Assembly (NCBI RefSeq): GCF_001647285.1
Contig: NZ_LRML01000012.1
Location: forward strand, 62,001 to 126,000
DNA length: 64,000 nt
Reading direction: 5' to 3'
Origin: Rufibacter roseus
GTDB taxonomy: Bacteria; Bacteroidota; Bacteroidia; Cytophagales; Hymenobacteraceae
Shown here: piece by piece, positions 1 to 8,284 of the stretch
How positions within the stretch are numbered: the first letter of the stretch is position 1
How the letters are laid out: each line of letters starts with the position of its first letter
Notes under the pieces: generated by a model
What the model was told of the DNA's origin: nothing
Database searches by the model: none
What the model saw: the letters and a program-made list of their open reading frames with translations, nothing else
Position numbers and translations under genes: made by a program

Positions 1-42
1 TGCGCCAGAGAAAATTGCCTGAGTAAATCCACTGAAAAGATA

Positions 43-90
43 AAACCCGTTTTCAGCCTGTTTTCCATAAAACAGCCCGAAAACGGGTTT
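43..90. repeat. GGCC-palindrome family copy 1, probable helicase terminator
   Basis: The arms begin AAACCCGTTTTC and end GAAAACGGGTTT, with inner CCTGTTTT/AAAACAG pairs around a short loop. It lies just beyond the stop of the helicase gene on the minus strand, so it probably terminates that transcript. It shares its core with about 18 other gaps in this window. Confidence 0.75.
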
Positions 91-112
91 CCAAAAACTT
101 TCACCAAAACGC

Positions 113-1354
113 TTACTTCTTCTTATTCTTCTTCCCTTTCTTCTGATTCTCAAACTCCTCCACCTCACGCAGCAAACTCTTCAAATCTGGCTTTACCTCC
201 GCAGAGAAGTCAATGGTACTGGTGTAATCTTCCTTATTGATTTCTAGGACTTTGATGGGCTTGCCCAAGTATTCCTCAATCACGTCCAGAATGGGTTTTT
301 CCTCGGGGGCACAGAACGAGACCGATTTGCCTTTCTGGGTGCCGCGGCCGGTGCGGCCTACGCGGTGCACGTAGTTTTCGGGCACGTCGGGAAGGTCATA
401 GTTGACTACGTACTCTACGCTTGGTATGTCAATGCCGCGGGAGCTCACGTCAGTGGCGATGAGCACTTTCACGTCGCCGCGCTTGAAGCGGTTGAGCGAG
501 TTGAGGCGGTCTTTCTGGTCTTTGTCGCCGTGCAGGGTTTCGGTGATAATGCCCACGCGCTCCATGGCGTTGTGCACGCGTTCGGCCCGCACTTTGGTGC
601 GCACGAACACCAGTATTTTGCTGCCCTCGTTCTCTTTCACCACGCGCTCCAGAAAGTAGCGTTTGTCGTCCATGCCCACGTACGCCACGCTGTGGTCCAC
701 GTTCTTAGACACGGGGTCTTTGGGCGAAATCTGGATACGGATGGGCTTGGTCACGAGCGAGTACGCCAGGTCTTTGATGTGCTCATTGATGGTAGCCGAG
801 AAGAACAGCGTCTGCCGCTTGCGGGGCAGGTGGCGCAGCACGTCGCGGATGTCTTTGATGAAGCCCAAGTCCAGCATGTGGTCGGCCTCGTCCAAAATGA
901 GCATTTCTACGCGCTCCAGCCGGATGTGGCCCTGGCTCACGAGGTCAAACATGCGGCCGGGCGTGGCCACCAGCACGTCTATGCCGTCTTGCAATTTCTC
1001 TATCTGGGGCGCCTGCTCCACCCCGCCAAACACGGTCATGGTCTCTACGCGGGTGTGCTTGCCCAGCGTGTGGAACACCTCGGTAATCTGGATGGCCAGC
1101 TCGCGGGTGGGCACCATGACCAGGCACTTGATGCCGTCTTGCCGGCCGTACTGCTTGCGCTCATGCAGCAGGTGCAGCACGGGTATGGCAAACGCGGCGG
1201 TCTTGCCCGTGCCCGTCTGCGCGATGGCCAGCACGTCTTCGCCCTTCAAGATGGGCGGAATAGCCTTAAACTGGATATCGGTGGGTTTCTTGAAGCCCAG
1301 TTTGTCCAGGGCTTTCTTGATGGCGGGGTTGATATGGTAATCCTCGAATTTCAT
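113..1354 (-). CDS. DEAD-box ATP-dependent RNA helicase (RhlE type)
   Basis: This is an RNA-unwinding ATPase of the cytoplasm, likely active in ribosome assembly or RNA turnover. All helicase motifs are visible in order: the Q motif (PTDIQFKAIPPIL, about residues 25-37), Walker A AQTGTGKTAAF (about 44-54), PTRELAIQ, TPGR, DEAD, SAT, then in the second RecA lobe ATDVSSRGIDIP and HRVGRTGR. A short Lys-rich tail (KKGKKNKKK) replaces the long basic tail of some RhlE proteins. At 413 residues it is a compact bacterial DEAD-box protein. It is transcribed alone, with a hairpin just after the stop. Long open frames on the opposite strand are shadows of its GC-rich codons. Confidence 0.95.
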   Translation of the reverse strand: MKFEDYHINPAIKKALDKLGFKKPTDIQFKAIPPILKGEDVLAIAQTGTGKTAAFAIPVLHLLHERKQYGRQDGIKCLVMVPTRELAIQITEVFHTLGKHTRVETMTVFGGVEQAPQIEKLQDGIDVLVATPGRMFDLVSQGHIRLERVEMLILDEADHMLDLGFIKDIRDVLRHLPRKRQTLFFSATINEHIKDLAYSLVTKPIRIQISPKDPVSKNVDHSVAYVGMDDKRYFLERVVKENEGSKILVFVRTKVRAERVHNAMERVGIITETLHGDKDQKDRLNSLNRFKRGDVKVLIATDVSSRGIDIPSVEYVVNYDLPDVPENYVHRVGRTGRGTQKGKSVSFCAPEEKPILDVIEEYLGKPIKVLEINKEDYTSTIDFSAEVKPDLKSLLREVEEFENQKKGKKNKKK

Positions 1355-1677
1355 GGGCGCAATGGTTCCGGCCAGCGGCCGAGGTGGTGGCGGTTCTCCC
1401 CTTTTACGGTTCCCCCGCCGAAACTTCTACAAAGGTGCGATTTCTTTCTGGGTTTTGCAGGCGGAGGCGGTGGTTTTGCACTTCGGGGCTGTTTTTGGGG
1501 AAAGAAGTTGTAAACAAGATGAAATTTTATATATTGTATCTCGAAAATAATATATAATATTATCAAGGCTTATTTATTTCTTATTTTTAAAAACTGCACC
1601 GACCTCATTTGAGGTTATGTAAAAAAATTGAACCGGTGCATTATTTACGCGTTGGCAGCTACTTTAATAAGTTTGAA
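1355..1677. other. Intergenic region at the left edge of the AT-rich island
   Basis: The first 140 bases resemble the GC-rich flank, but composition drops abruptly at about 1500. At 1596-1639 GCACCG and CGGTGC enclose a smaller ACCTC-ATTT-GAGGT hairpin. This could be an operator or a junction remnant. No tRNA, integrase or direct repeat was found here. Short open frames on both strands look spurious. Confidence 0.4.
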
Positions 1678-2550
1678 ATGACAAAATTAACATTCACAAC
1701 AGCAGAAAAACTAAACTTAAAAACTCATCCTGACTTTAATGAAATATGGTTGCAAGATAGGATTGCAGAGAACCCTCAAATAATTGGATTAGGAGAATTA
1801 GAGCTTATTGACAGAGAAAGAAAACAACATAAATCTGGTCGGCTCGACCTTTTACTTGCAGATTTTGAAAATAATGCCAGATATGAAGTTGAGCTCCAAC
1901 TTGGGCAAACTGATGAAAGTCACATTATTCGCTGCATTGAATATTGGGATGTTGAAAAAAGGCGTTATCCTCAATACGACCATTGTGGAGTTTTGATAGC
2001 TGAAGATATAACTAGTAGGTTTCTAAATGTTTTAGGCCTTTTTAATGGGCACATACCTCTAATAATAATTCAAATAACAGCATTAAAAGTAGGTGGTAAC
2101 ATTGTTCTAAACTTTACAAAAGTTATGGACAGGTTTGCGTTAAGAAATGATGATATAGTTGAAAGTAAATTAGCAGAAACTGATAGAAATTATTGGAACA
2201 ATAGGTCAACTCCTAAAAATGTTGAAATAGTTGACAAGCTTTTAGAAATTATAAATGAAAAAGCAGAACCCAAGTTAAAGCTCAATTACAACAAATATTA
2301 CATAGGCCTGTCTGACGGGTATAAATCAAGAAATTTTATTCATTTTAAGCCAAAAAAGCAGTTTACAAACGTTCTGGCCGAAATTGAAAATCCTGATGAA
2401 TGGATTCAAAAATTAGAAGATGAGGGAGTATCAGCAGTAGTCAGAGACAAATGGTTGCGTTTTGCAGTAACAACTCAAAATTTTGACAAGAAGAAAAAAA
2501 TCGTAACTGATTTAATTCAATCCGCAGTTGAATTATATAATAAAGATTAG
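1678..2550 (+). CDS. PD-(D/E)XK-like nuclease-fold protein
   Basis: This is a 290-residue protein of unknown role. Its first 100 residues fit a restriction-endonuclease-like fold: Glu22 in an early helix, then GRLDLLL (Asp57) and a beta-strand ending EVELQ (Glu72-x-Gln74). In NucS/DUF91-type nucleases the equivalent stretch is usually D...ExK, so the usual lysine is replaced by Gln. Activity is therefore uncertain. The C-terminal 150 residues are basic and charged and were not recognised. The ATG at 1678 is preferred over an in-frame upstream start at 1609, which lies in a palindrome. Codon use is strongly AT-rich, unlike the helicase upstream, suggesting acquisition. It precedes a membrane protein/DndC-like pair by 88 bases and may or may not belong to the same module. 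Confidence 0.6.
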   Translation: MTKLTFTTAEKLNLKTHPDFNEIWLQDRIAENPQIIGLGELELIDRERKQHKSGRLDLLLADFENNARYEVELQLGQTDESHIIRCIEYWDVEKRRYPQYDHCGVLIAEDITSRFLNVLGLFNGHIPLIIIQITALKVGGNIVLNFTKVMDRFALRNDDIVESKLAETDRNYWNNRSTPKNVEIVDKLLEIINEKAEPKLKLNYNKYYIGLSDGYKSRNFIHFKPKKQFTNVLAEIENPDEWIQKLEDEGVSAVVRDKWLRFAVTTQNFDKKKKIVTDLIQSAVELYNKD

Positions 2551-2638
2551 AAAAGATTCAAATCAACTACATATAAATGTAAACTTCGGATAATTACTGA
2601 ACGTTATTCACACAAGACCCTACTTTAAATATTAACTT

Positions 2639-3277
2639 GTGGAAAGAAAAACACTTAAATTTCTAAGACTATTAATCCCTGGTCTTGCTTTGATTCTTGC
2701 ATTCCTTCCTCTCCTTTTCCAAATGGGTATTAAATACAAAATTGGTGAAGAATGGCTTGCCTACAGTCTTTTAACAATTCCTGCACTTGTTCTTGGAGCA
2801 GTTTATAATATGCTTAATACTAGATTCTTCATAACAAATTACTCCCATCGAAAAATAGATTTAAATATAACAAGTTCCTTACTAAAAATCTACAACAAGG
2901 AACTCACTCAAGAGCAAATTAATTTTTTAAAGCAAAAAAGACTTAAGCATATATTTTACAAAATCATAGACAATGATGCTTCGCTTACTGCAAAAAGTCA
3001 ATTAGTATACTCTAATGGAATCTTATGGACTTCTACTGCCGATGTGTTCTTGATTTCAATCTTTGCCTCTCTTATATACTTAGGAATTGGTGTACCCACA
3101 AAAAATACAAGTATTTGGATGACTGGTATTTTGTTAGCAGGAATAGGGCTTTTATCATTCTCATTACATATCTTAACTATATTTAAACATTTTAACCTTT
3201 CCAATGATCAACTTGAATATATAGAGACGCACTATATCAAAACTTTAAAAGAAAAAATTGATGAAATTTTGCAATAA
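2639..3277 (+). CDS. Four-helix membrane protein of unknown function
   Basis: This 212-residue protein was not assigned to a family. Hydrophobic segments are visible at about residues 8-30, 38-60, 130-152 and 158-180. The two helix pairs flank a soluble, Lys-rich middle region (about 65-128), and a short charged tail follows. The start is GTG; the next ATG (in FQMGIKYK) would delete the first helix. Its 3' end overlaps the DndC-like gene by 17 bases, so the two are probably translationally coupled. Paired helix hairpins on either side of a soluble core recall membrane effectors of bacterial immune systems, but that is inference from architecture and neighbour only. Composition is AT-rich like both neighbours. 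Confidence 0.65.
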   Translation: MERKTLKFLRLLIPGLALILAFLPLLFQMGIKYKIGEEWLAYSLLTIPALVLGAVYNMLNTRFFITNYSHRKIDLNITSSLLKIYNKELTQEQINFLKQKRLKHIFYKIIDNDASLTAKSQLVYSNGILWTSTADVFLISIFASLIYLGIGVPTKNTSIWMTGILLAGIGLLSFSLHILTIFKHFNLSNDQLEYIETHYIKTLKEKIDEILQ

Positions 3278-4349
3278 CTGTTTAACTCCAGATCTTGCAA
3301 AGGATCAAAACTCCATTAATATTATTAAGCAAGAATACTTAAAAGATGATTGCCCATGGTTTCTAGGATATAGCGGAGGGAAAGATTCTTCAGCACTATT
3401 AAAGCTAGTGATTATTGCATTGTCTGAATTAAATTCTTTTCATAAAGAAATCACGGTTATCTATTGTGATACAGGAGTCGAAAACCCTGTAATTACTAAA
3501 TATGTGTACCAAACCTTTGAAAGTCTTAAGGCGGAATGTACTGGTTTAGGATTACCTATAAAATATATAATCGCTATACCCAAATTAGACGACAGGTTCT
3601 TTGTTAAAGTAATCGGAAGAGGATACCCTACTCCAACTAATATTTTCAGATGGTGTACAGACAAATTAAGAATAAATCCTGTAAAGCAAATTATTGACAG
3701 TTACCCAAAAGCAACAGTATTGCTGGGAATTCGCAAGGGTGAAAGTGAACAACGGGATAGAGCTATATCTAAACACTCAAAGACAGAGTATTATTTAACT
3801 CAATCAGGATCTAAAAAAAACCAAATATTCAGTCCAATAATATATCATTCCATAAAAGATGTTTGGTCAACTCTAAAATTCAATAGTTTACCAAAAAGCA
3901 TAGATACACAAAAACTTGGAGAACTGTATAAAGACGCAGGCTCAGAGTGCCCTGTTTACAGGGAACTTCCAGGTAAATCCTGCCGCAGCAGTAGATTTGG
4001 TTGCTGGACTTGTACAGTTGTAAGAAAAGATAAATCAATATCAAAAATGATTGAAAATGGGTATTCTCAATTAACCCATTTGCATGAATTTAGAAATTGG
4101 GTAGCAGAGTTCAGAGATAATCCCAAATATAGGTGTAACCAAAGAAGAAATGGACAAAAAGGTTTAGGCCCCATAACATTGGAAGGGCGGAAAATTATTT
4201 TGGAAAAATTATTAGAAGTTGAATCAAAATCTAACACTGTCTTAATTCAAAAGGAAGAATTAGTTAGGATAAAAGAATTGTGGCAAAAAGATATAGACAA
4301 CCCTAATTATATTGAAAATACGCCTTTTAACAATGTTTTTAGTACATAG
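3261..4349 (+). CDS. DndC-like PP-loop ATPase / PAPS-reductase-family Fe-S protein
   Basis: This belongs to the PAPS reductase/PP-loop superfamily and most resembles DndC, which activates the DNA backbone for phosphorothioation. Visible landmarks are the PP-loop SGGKDSS (residues 38-44), YCDTGVENP, RWCTDKLRINP, LLGIRKGES, and a four-Cys set (Cys230, Cys241, Cys248, Cys251, the last two in FGCWTCTVV) matching the DndC iron-sulfur site, followed by LGPITLEGR. An N-terminal CNNC (4-7) is extra. At 362 residues it is shorter than typical DndC (recalled as about 500). No dndB, dndD or dndE is nearby. ATG 3261 is preferred over TTG 3258. The upstream membrane-protein gene overlaps it by 17 bases. 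Whether it modifies DNA, RNA or a small molecule is not known. Confidence 0.75.
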   Translation: MKFCNNCLTPDLAKDQNSINIIKQEYLKDDCPWFLGYSGGKDSSALLKLVIIALSELNSFHKEITVIYCDTGVENPVITKYVYQTFESLKAECTGLGLPIKYIIAIPKLDDRFFVKVIGRGYPTPTNIFRWCTDKLRINPVKQIIDSYPKATVLLGIRKGESEQRDRAISKHSKTEYYLTQSGSKKNQIFSPIIYHSIKDVWSTLKFNSLPKSIDTQKLGELYKDAGSECPVYRELPGKSCRSSRFGCWTCTVVRKDKSISKMIENGYSQLTHLHEFRNWVAEFRDNPKYRCNQRRNGQKGLGPITLEGRKIILEKLLEVESKSNTVLIQKEELVRIKELWQKDIDNPNYIENTPFNNVFST

Positions 4350-4409
4350 TACTCTTCGGCTGCTAAGACACCACACACGAATCCCTTATCTTACCATCTA
4401 CAACTAAAA

Positions 4410-5978
4410 ATGAAACCCCTCCTCCTCACCCTCTTCCTCCTCACTACCACCACCCTCGGTTTTACCCAAGGGCTCACCAGCGCGCAGATAGACGAGCTGG
4501 CGCAGCGCACCCTACAGGCGTTCAACGTGCCGGGCATTGCGGTGGGCGTGGTGAAAGACGGGAAAGTGGTGCACGCGGCAGGCTACGGAGTGCGGAGTTT
4601 GAACAGCCGCGAGAAAACCGATGCGCACACGCGCTTCGGGATAGCCTCTAACACCAAGGCGTTCACGGCCACGGCGCTGGGCATTCTGGTAGACGAGGGC
4701 AAACTGACCTGGGACGACAAGGTGCAGGACTATATTCCGGAGTTCAAGCTGTACAACCCCTACGTGACCGAGGAATTCACCATCCGGGACCTGCTCACCC
4801 ACCGCAGCGGCCTGGGGCTGGGCGCCGGTGACCTTATGCTCTGGCCAGACTCCAACAGCTTCACCCTCAAAGACATTATCTACAACCTGCGCCACCTTAA
4901 GCCCACCTCCAGCTTCCGGAGCCAATATGACTATGACAACAACTTCTACATTGTGGCCGGCGAAGTGGTGGCCCGCGTCACCGGAAAAAGCTGGGACCAA
5001 TTTGTGGAGGAACGCATTCTGCAGCCCCTGGGCATGCGTGAATCTGCGGCCAGTTATGAGCGCCTGAAAGACCAGACCAACGTGATAGACGGCCACGCCA
5101 TGGTAGAGGGCAAAGTGCGCGTGGTGCAGCGCCATAGCTCTGAGATAGACCACGCCGCCGGAAGCATTTACTCCAGCGTGGCAGATTTAAGCAAGTGGGT
5201 ACTCATGCACCTGAACCACGGCCAATACGGAAACGGGCAGCGGCTTATCTCTGAAACCGTGCACGAAGAACTCTGGACGCCGCAGACCATTATTCCGGTG
5301 CGCCACCCCGGCAACTACAACTCGCATTTCGCGGCCTACGGCCTGGGCTTTTTTGTGTCAGACGCCAAAGGCTACAAGCAACTGAGCCACACCGGCGGGC
5401 TGGAAGGCATGGTCACGCAAATCACCATGCTGCCGGAGCTGAACCTGGGCATTATTGTCCTGACGAACCAGCAGGAAGGCGGCGCGTTCCGGGCTATTAC
5501 TGACCAAATAAAGGACAGCTACTTTCACATGTCCGGCACCGACCGCGTGGCCCAGTACGCCAAAGCCCGCGCCGAGGCCCTGGCCGAAGCCGGAAACGAG
5601 ACCGATGCTATCTGGAAGCAAGTGGCCGCCATGCAGAAGCAGCAGAAAAAGAAACCCGACTACAGCGCTTTTCTGGGCACCTACCGAGACCCTTGGCTGG
5701 GCGAGGTGACCATTTCCCTGAAGAACGGCCAGCTCTGGTTCGATGCTAAGAAGTCGCCCAAACTCACCGGTCAACTGTTCGCCTACAAAGGCACCACCTA
5801 CGTTGTAAAATGGAAACACCGCAGCATGGACGCCGACGCCTTCGTGAATTTCTCCCTTGATTTTGAGGGCCGCGCCCAAGGCATTACCATGGCCCCCATC
5901 TCCCCGCTCACCGATTTCAGCTATGATTTTCAGGATTTGAATTTCACGCGGGTGCAAGAGCCGAAGGCAAATAAGTAA
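4410..5978 (+). CDS. Exported serine hydrolase (beta-lactamase/PBP-like) with DUF3471 tail
   Basis: This periplasmic or outer-membrane-facing serine hydrolase has the class C beta-lactamase/AmpH/esterase fold. A signal peptide (about 1-19, ending FTQG) is followed by the nucleophile motif SNTK (SxxK, in FGIASNTKAF), a Tyr-Asp-Asn motif (YDYDNN) and the third motif HTGG. Residues from about 415 form the C-terminal lipocalin-like DUF3471 domain (SAFLGTYRDPWLGEV onward), common in Bacteroidota members. The substrate is not predictable; peptides or esters are as likely as beta-lactams. It is a single gene at the right edge of the AT-rich island, where GC rises sharply. Long open frames on the opposite strand are shadows. 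Confidence 0.9.
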   Translation: MKPLLLTLFLLTTTTLGFTQGLTSAQIDELAQRTLQAFNVPGIAVGVVKDGKVVHAAGYGVRSLNSREKTDAHTRFGIASNTKAFTATALGILVDEGKLTWDDKVQDYIPEFKLYNPYVTEEFTIRDLLTHRSGLGLGAGDLMLWPDSNSFTLKDIIYNLRHLKPTSSFRSQYDYDNNFYIVAGEVVARVTGKSWDQFVEERILQPLGMRESAASYERLKDQTNVIDGHAMVEGKVRVVQRHSSEIDHAAGSIYSSVADLSKWVLMHLNHGQYGNGQRLISETVHEELWTPQTIIPVRHPGNYNSHFAAYGLGFFVSDAKGYKQLSHTGGLEGMVTQITMLPELNLGIIVLTNQQEGGAFRAITDQIKDSYFHMSGTDRVAQYAKARAEALAEAGNETDAIWKQVAAMQKQQKKKPDYSAFLGTYRDPWLGEVTISLKNGQLWFDAKKSPKLTGQLFAYKGTTYVVKWKHRSMDADAFVNFSLDFEGRAQGITMAPISPLTDFSYDFQDLNFTRVQEPKANK

Positions 5979-6170
5979 ACAGGTTTTCGGGTAAATCAAC
6001 TACTTACTGGCAAGTACAAAAGTAACACAAGCTTGCTTTAATATATTGTAATACAGTTATTTACGACCAAACAACTTACTACCAAAAGTAATGTTTTTGT
6101 AAATTTACTTTTTACCAGCCATGGGCTGCCGCATACTTTCGTGCTGTAATCAAAATTTAACACAGCTCAC

Positions 6171-6767
6171 ATGCGCAAATTATGTTACCTAGTGGCTCTT
6201 TTCATGGCCACTGCCTTTTTTCCTGCTATAGGGCAAGACACAACCGCTATTGTCACCACATTAAAGCAAGATTCCAGCATACTTGTAGCACCCACTGGAG
6301 ACTTCCCTACCTTAGCCCGCCGCTATACACCCAATCCTTTTCTGGTGCACACAAAAACGGACCTACTTCCTCCCCTAACCGATTCAATACCGGTTGTCCT
6401 GATTCCGGAACCCGAGGGGAAGAAGTTCAAAAACGTGTTAGGCGAGGCACTATTGGCAGAATCTATGATTTTACTCGTAAGCACACCTGCTTTTGCCAAA
6501 AACGGAGCCTATTGGTCGGCTGCCAGCTATCATGTCATGTCCCTAGGGGCGTTCAACGGGGGAAAGACATCTGAAAACAACCTCACTCGTCTTGTCACCT
6601 TCGGCTTGCTCAACGCCTTTGCCGCCCATCACTATTTTGTAAAACCCACCTCTGGCGCACCGGTATTCTGGAGAAATGTGGTGGGTTTGAACGCCGTTGC
6701 TTTTACTTCTCTCTTGGTAGACAAGACCATCAGCCACAAGAAAAAACGAAGCCTCTCCAAAACTTAA
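6171..6767 (+). CDS. Exported hypothetical protein
   Basis: This 198-residue protein begins with a clear signal peptide (about 1-21, MRKLCYLVALFMATAFFPAIG then QDTT). The middle is Pro-rich (about 55-85). The second half has three moderately hydrophobic stretches (LLAESMILLVSTPAFA, LVTFGLLNAFAAHHYF, VVGLNAVAFTSLLV) that may be membrane helices, and the C-terminus is basic (KKKRSLSK). No family was recognised. It stands alone, with a GGCC-family palindrome 45 bases after its stop. Confidence 0.65.
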   Translation: MRKLCYLVALFMATAFFPAIGQDTTAIVTTLKQDSSILVAPTGDFPTLARRYTPNPFLVHTKTDLLPPLTDSIPVVLIPEPEGKKFKNVLGEALLAESMILLVSTPAFAKNGAYWSAASYHVMSLGAFNGGKTSENNLTRLVTFGLLNAFAAHHYFVKPTSGAPVFWRNVVGLNAVAFTSLLVDKTISHKKKRSLSKT

Positions 6768-6813
6768 CCCTTGTGGTGCGCTACGTCATGGCCCATACTT
6801 TCTTGAGACCTGT

Positions 6814-6849
6814 GTTTTCGATTTATTTTCTGAAAAACAGGCCGAAAAC
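6814..6849. repeat. GGCC-palindrome family copy 2
   Basis: GTTTTCG and CGAAAAC arms surround TTATTTTCTGAAAAACAGGC. It lies 47 bases after the stop of the exported hypothetical gene and 132 bases before the HipA-like gene. Confidence 0.6.
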
Positions 6850-6980
6850 GTACCTTTACAGAAGTGTGCCTTGGGTTAGAGGTTTTTACATTGAAAAACT
6901 TCTCACGCTAAAAGATGTACCTCACCGTTGCCGGGTCAGCTAATGGCCTAGGGCATAACCGAAACTGGTAAAACAGAAGT

Positions 6981-7778
6981 ATGGAGACGATTCCCCCAGA
7001 AATAAGAACCGTTGACGTAACCCGCTACGTCACACCCCTCCGCGAAGGAGGCTCTTTGCCGGCCATTGTAGAAGCCGATGATGATTTTCTGTACGTCATT
7101 AAATTCAGAGGTGCCGGTCAAGGCGTGAAAGCGCTTATTGCCGAACTGGTAGCCGGTGAACTGGCTCGAGCGTTGGGCTTCAGAGTACCCGAAATTGTCT
7201 TCGCCAACTTAGATGAAGCCTTCGGCCGCACCGAACCCGACGAGGAAATACAGGATCTGCTTCGTTTCAGCGAAGGGCTTAATCTGGGTCTGCATTACCT
7301 GTCTGGTGCCATCACGTTTGATGCGCTGGTGAATTCAGTTGATGCCGCTCTGGCTTCTAAAATTGTGTGGCTAGACTGCCTCATCACGAACGTAGACCGC
7401 ACCCCGCGCAACACCAACATGCTCATGTGGCACAAAGAGCTCTGGCTTATTGACCACGGCGCAGCTTTCTATTTCCACCATTCCTGGAACAACATTGAAG
7501 AACAAGGCAAGAAGCCGTTTCCGCAGGTAAAAGACCACGTGCTGCTGCCCAAAGCATCTGAGTTAGAAGCCGCCGATGCCGAAGCCAAGAAAATACTCAC
7601 ACCTGAGCGGGTAGAAGCCATTGTCTCCCTAATTCCGGACGACTGGCTTTTAAAAGATGCCCCTTTTGAGACTTTTCAGGAGCACCGCCAGGCTTACCTG
7701 AACTTTTTACTTACCCGATTGGCCCATTCAGAAACCTTTGTCAAAGAAGCGCAACATGCAAGAAAAGCACTTATTTGA
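6981..7778 (+). CDS. HipA-like kinase-domain protein
   Basis: This is a 265-residue protein with a HipA/PI3K-like kinase fold, related to the toxin kinase domain of HipAB but lacking an N-terminal HipA subdomain. An N-terminal strand ends in YVIKF, a plausible ATP-binding Lys. The catalytic loop NVDRTPRNTNM and the metal-binding LIDHG (in place of DFG) are both present. No HipB-like antitoxin is adjacent. Instead a DUF3037 gene overlaps its 3' end by 23 bases. The HipA-like/DUF3037 pair recurs in many bacteria with unknown function. It may phosphorylate a protein or a small molecule; toxicity is not implied. The ATG is at 6981, and 130 bases of leader follow repeat copy 2. Confidence 0.8.
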   Translation: METIPPEIRTVDVTRYVTPLREGGSLPAIVEADDDFLYVIKFRGAGQGVKALIAELVAGELARALGFRVPEIVFANLDEAFGRTEPDEEIQDLLRFSEGLNLGLHYLSGAITFDALVNSVDAALASKIVWLDCLITNVDRTPRNTNMLMWHKELWLIDHGAAFYFHHSWNNIEEQGKKPFPQVKDHVLLPKASELEAADAEAKKILTPERVEAIVSLIPDDWLLKDAPFETFQEHRQAYLNFLLTRLAHSETFVKEAQHARKALI

Positions 7779-8139
7779 GTACGCCGTCATTCGGGTTGTG
7801 CCCCGGGTGGAGCGCGAGGAGTTTCTGAACGTGGGCGTGATTCTGTTCTGCTCTTCCAAAGGCTTTCTGAAAACCCTATACCATTTGCCGCAGGAACGAT
7901 TGCAGGCTTTCTCCAAAGAGGTAGACCTTAAAGAGCTAGAAGAACGCCTGCAGGCATTTGAGCGTATATGTGCCGGGCGCAGCCAAGGCGGCGTGATTGG
8001 GCAATTCGCCATTGCCAGCAGGTTCCGGTGGTTGGCGGCCAACCGCAGCACCATTGTGCAAACCTCGCCTATACACCCCGGCCTCTGCCAAGATCCTGAA
8101 GAGAAGCTTCGGCAGCTTTTTGAGCAGTTGGTGTTATAA
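7756..8139 (+). CDS. DUF3037 protein, partner of HipA-like kinase
   Basis: This 127-residue cytoplasmic protein opens with FEYAVIRVVPRVEREEFLNV, the characteristic DUF3037 start, and has a helical C-terminal half. Its function is unknown. Overlap of 23 bases with the kinase gene indicates coupled expression. ATG 7756 is preferred over an in-frame TTG at 7738. No toxin or antitoxin motif is visible. The pairing is the only clue to its job. Confidence 0.8.
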   Translation: MQEKHLFEYAVIRVVPRVEREEFLNVGVILFCSSKGFLKTLYHLPQERLQAFSKEVDLKELEERLQAFERICAGRSQGGVIGQFAIASRFRWLAANRSTIVQTSPIHPGLCQDPEEKLRQLFEQLVL

Positions 8140-8144
8140 TTAGG

Positions 8145-8184
8145 CTGTTTTACGGCTGGTTTTGGAAAATCACGCCTAAAACAG
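8145..8184. repeat. GGCC-palindrome family copy 3, probable terminator
   Basis: The outer arms are CTGTTTT and AAAACAG, with inner GGC/GCC and TTTT/AAAA pairs. It begins five bases after the DUF3037 stop and probably ends the HipA-like/DUF3037 transcript. Confidence 0.65.
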
Positions 8185-8284
8185 AAGGCTGTTTTTGTAG
8201 GATTCGGAAATGATTTCCCAACACTTTTAGTAGGCAGTATTTAAGTAAATTGCCTGACCACTACTTGAACTTTATACCTAAGCT

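Noticed and set aside
365-1513. Long open frames on the plus strand opposite the helicase (up to 382 codons)
   Set aside because: They mirror the GC-rich codons of a complete DEAD-box gene with all motifs; their His/Val/Ala-rich translation has no family features.
1351-1566. Short frames on both strands upstream of the helicase
   Set aside because: Low-complexity Pro/Lys or Gly/Arg translation and position at a composition boundary; no start signals.
1678-4349. Complete Dnd phosphorothioation system
   Set aside because: Only a DndC-like gene is present; dndB, dndD and dndE and the restriction genes are missing.
4512-5999. Two 213-codon minus-strand frames inside the serine hydrolase gene
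   Set aside because: Antisense shadows of a gene with signal peptide and intact active-site motifs.
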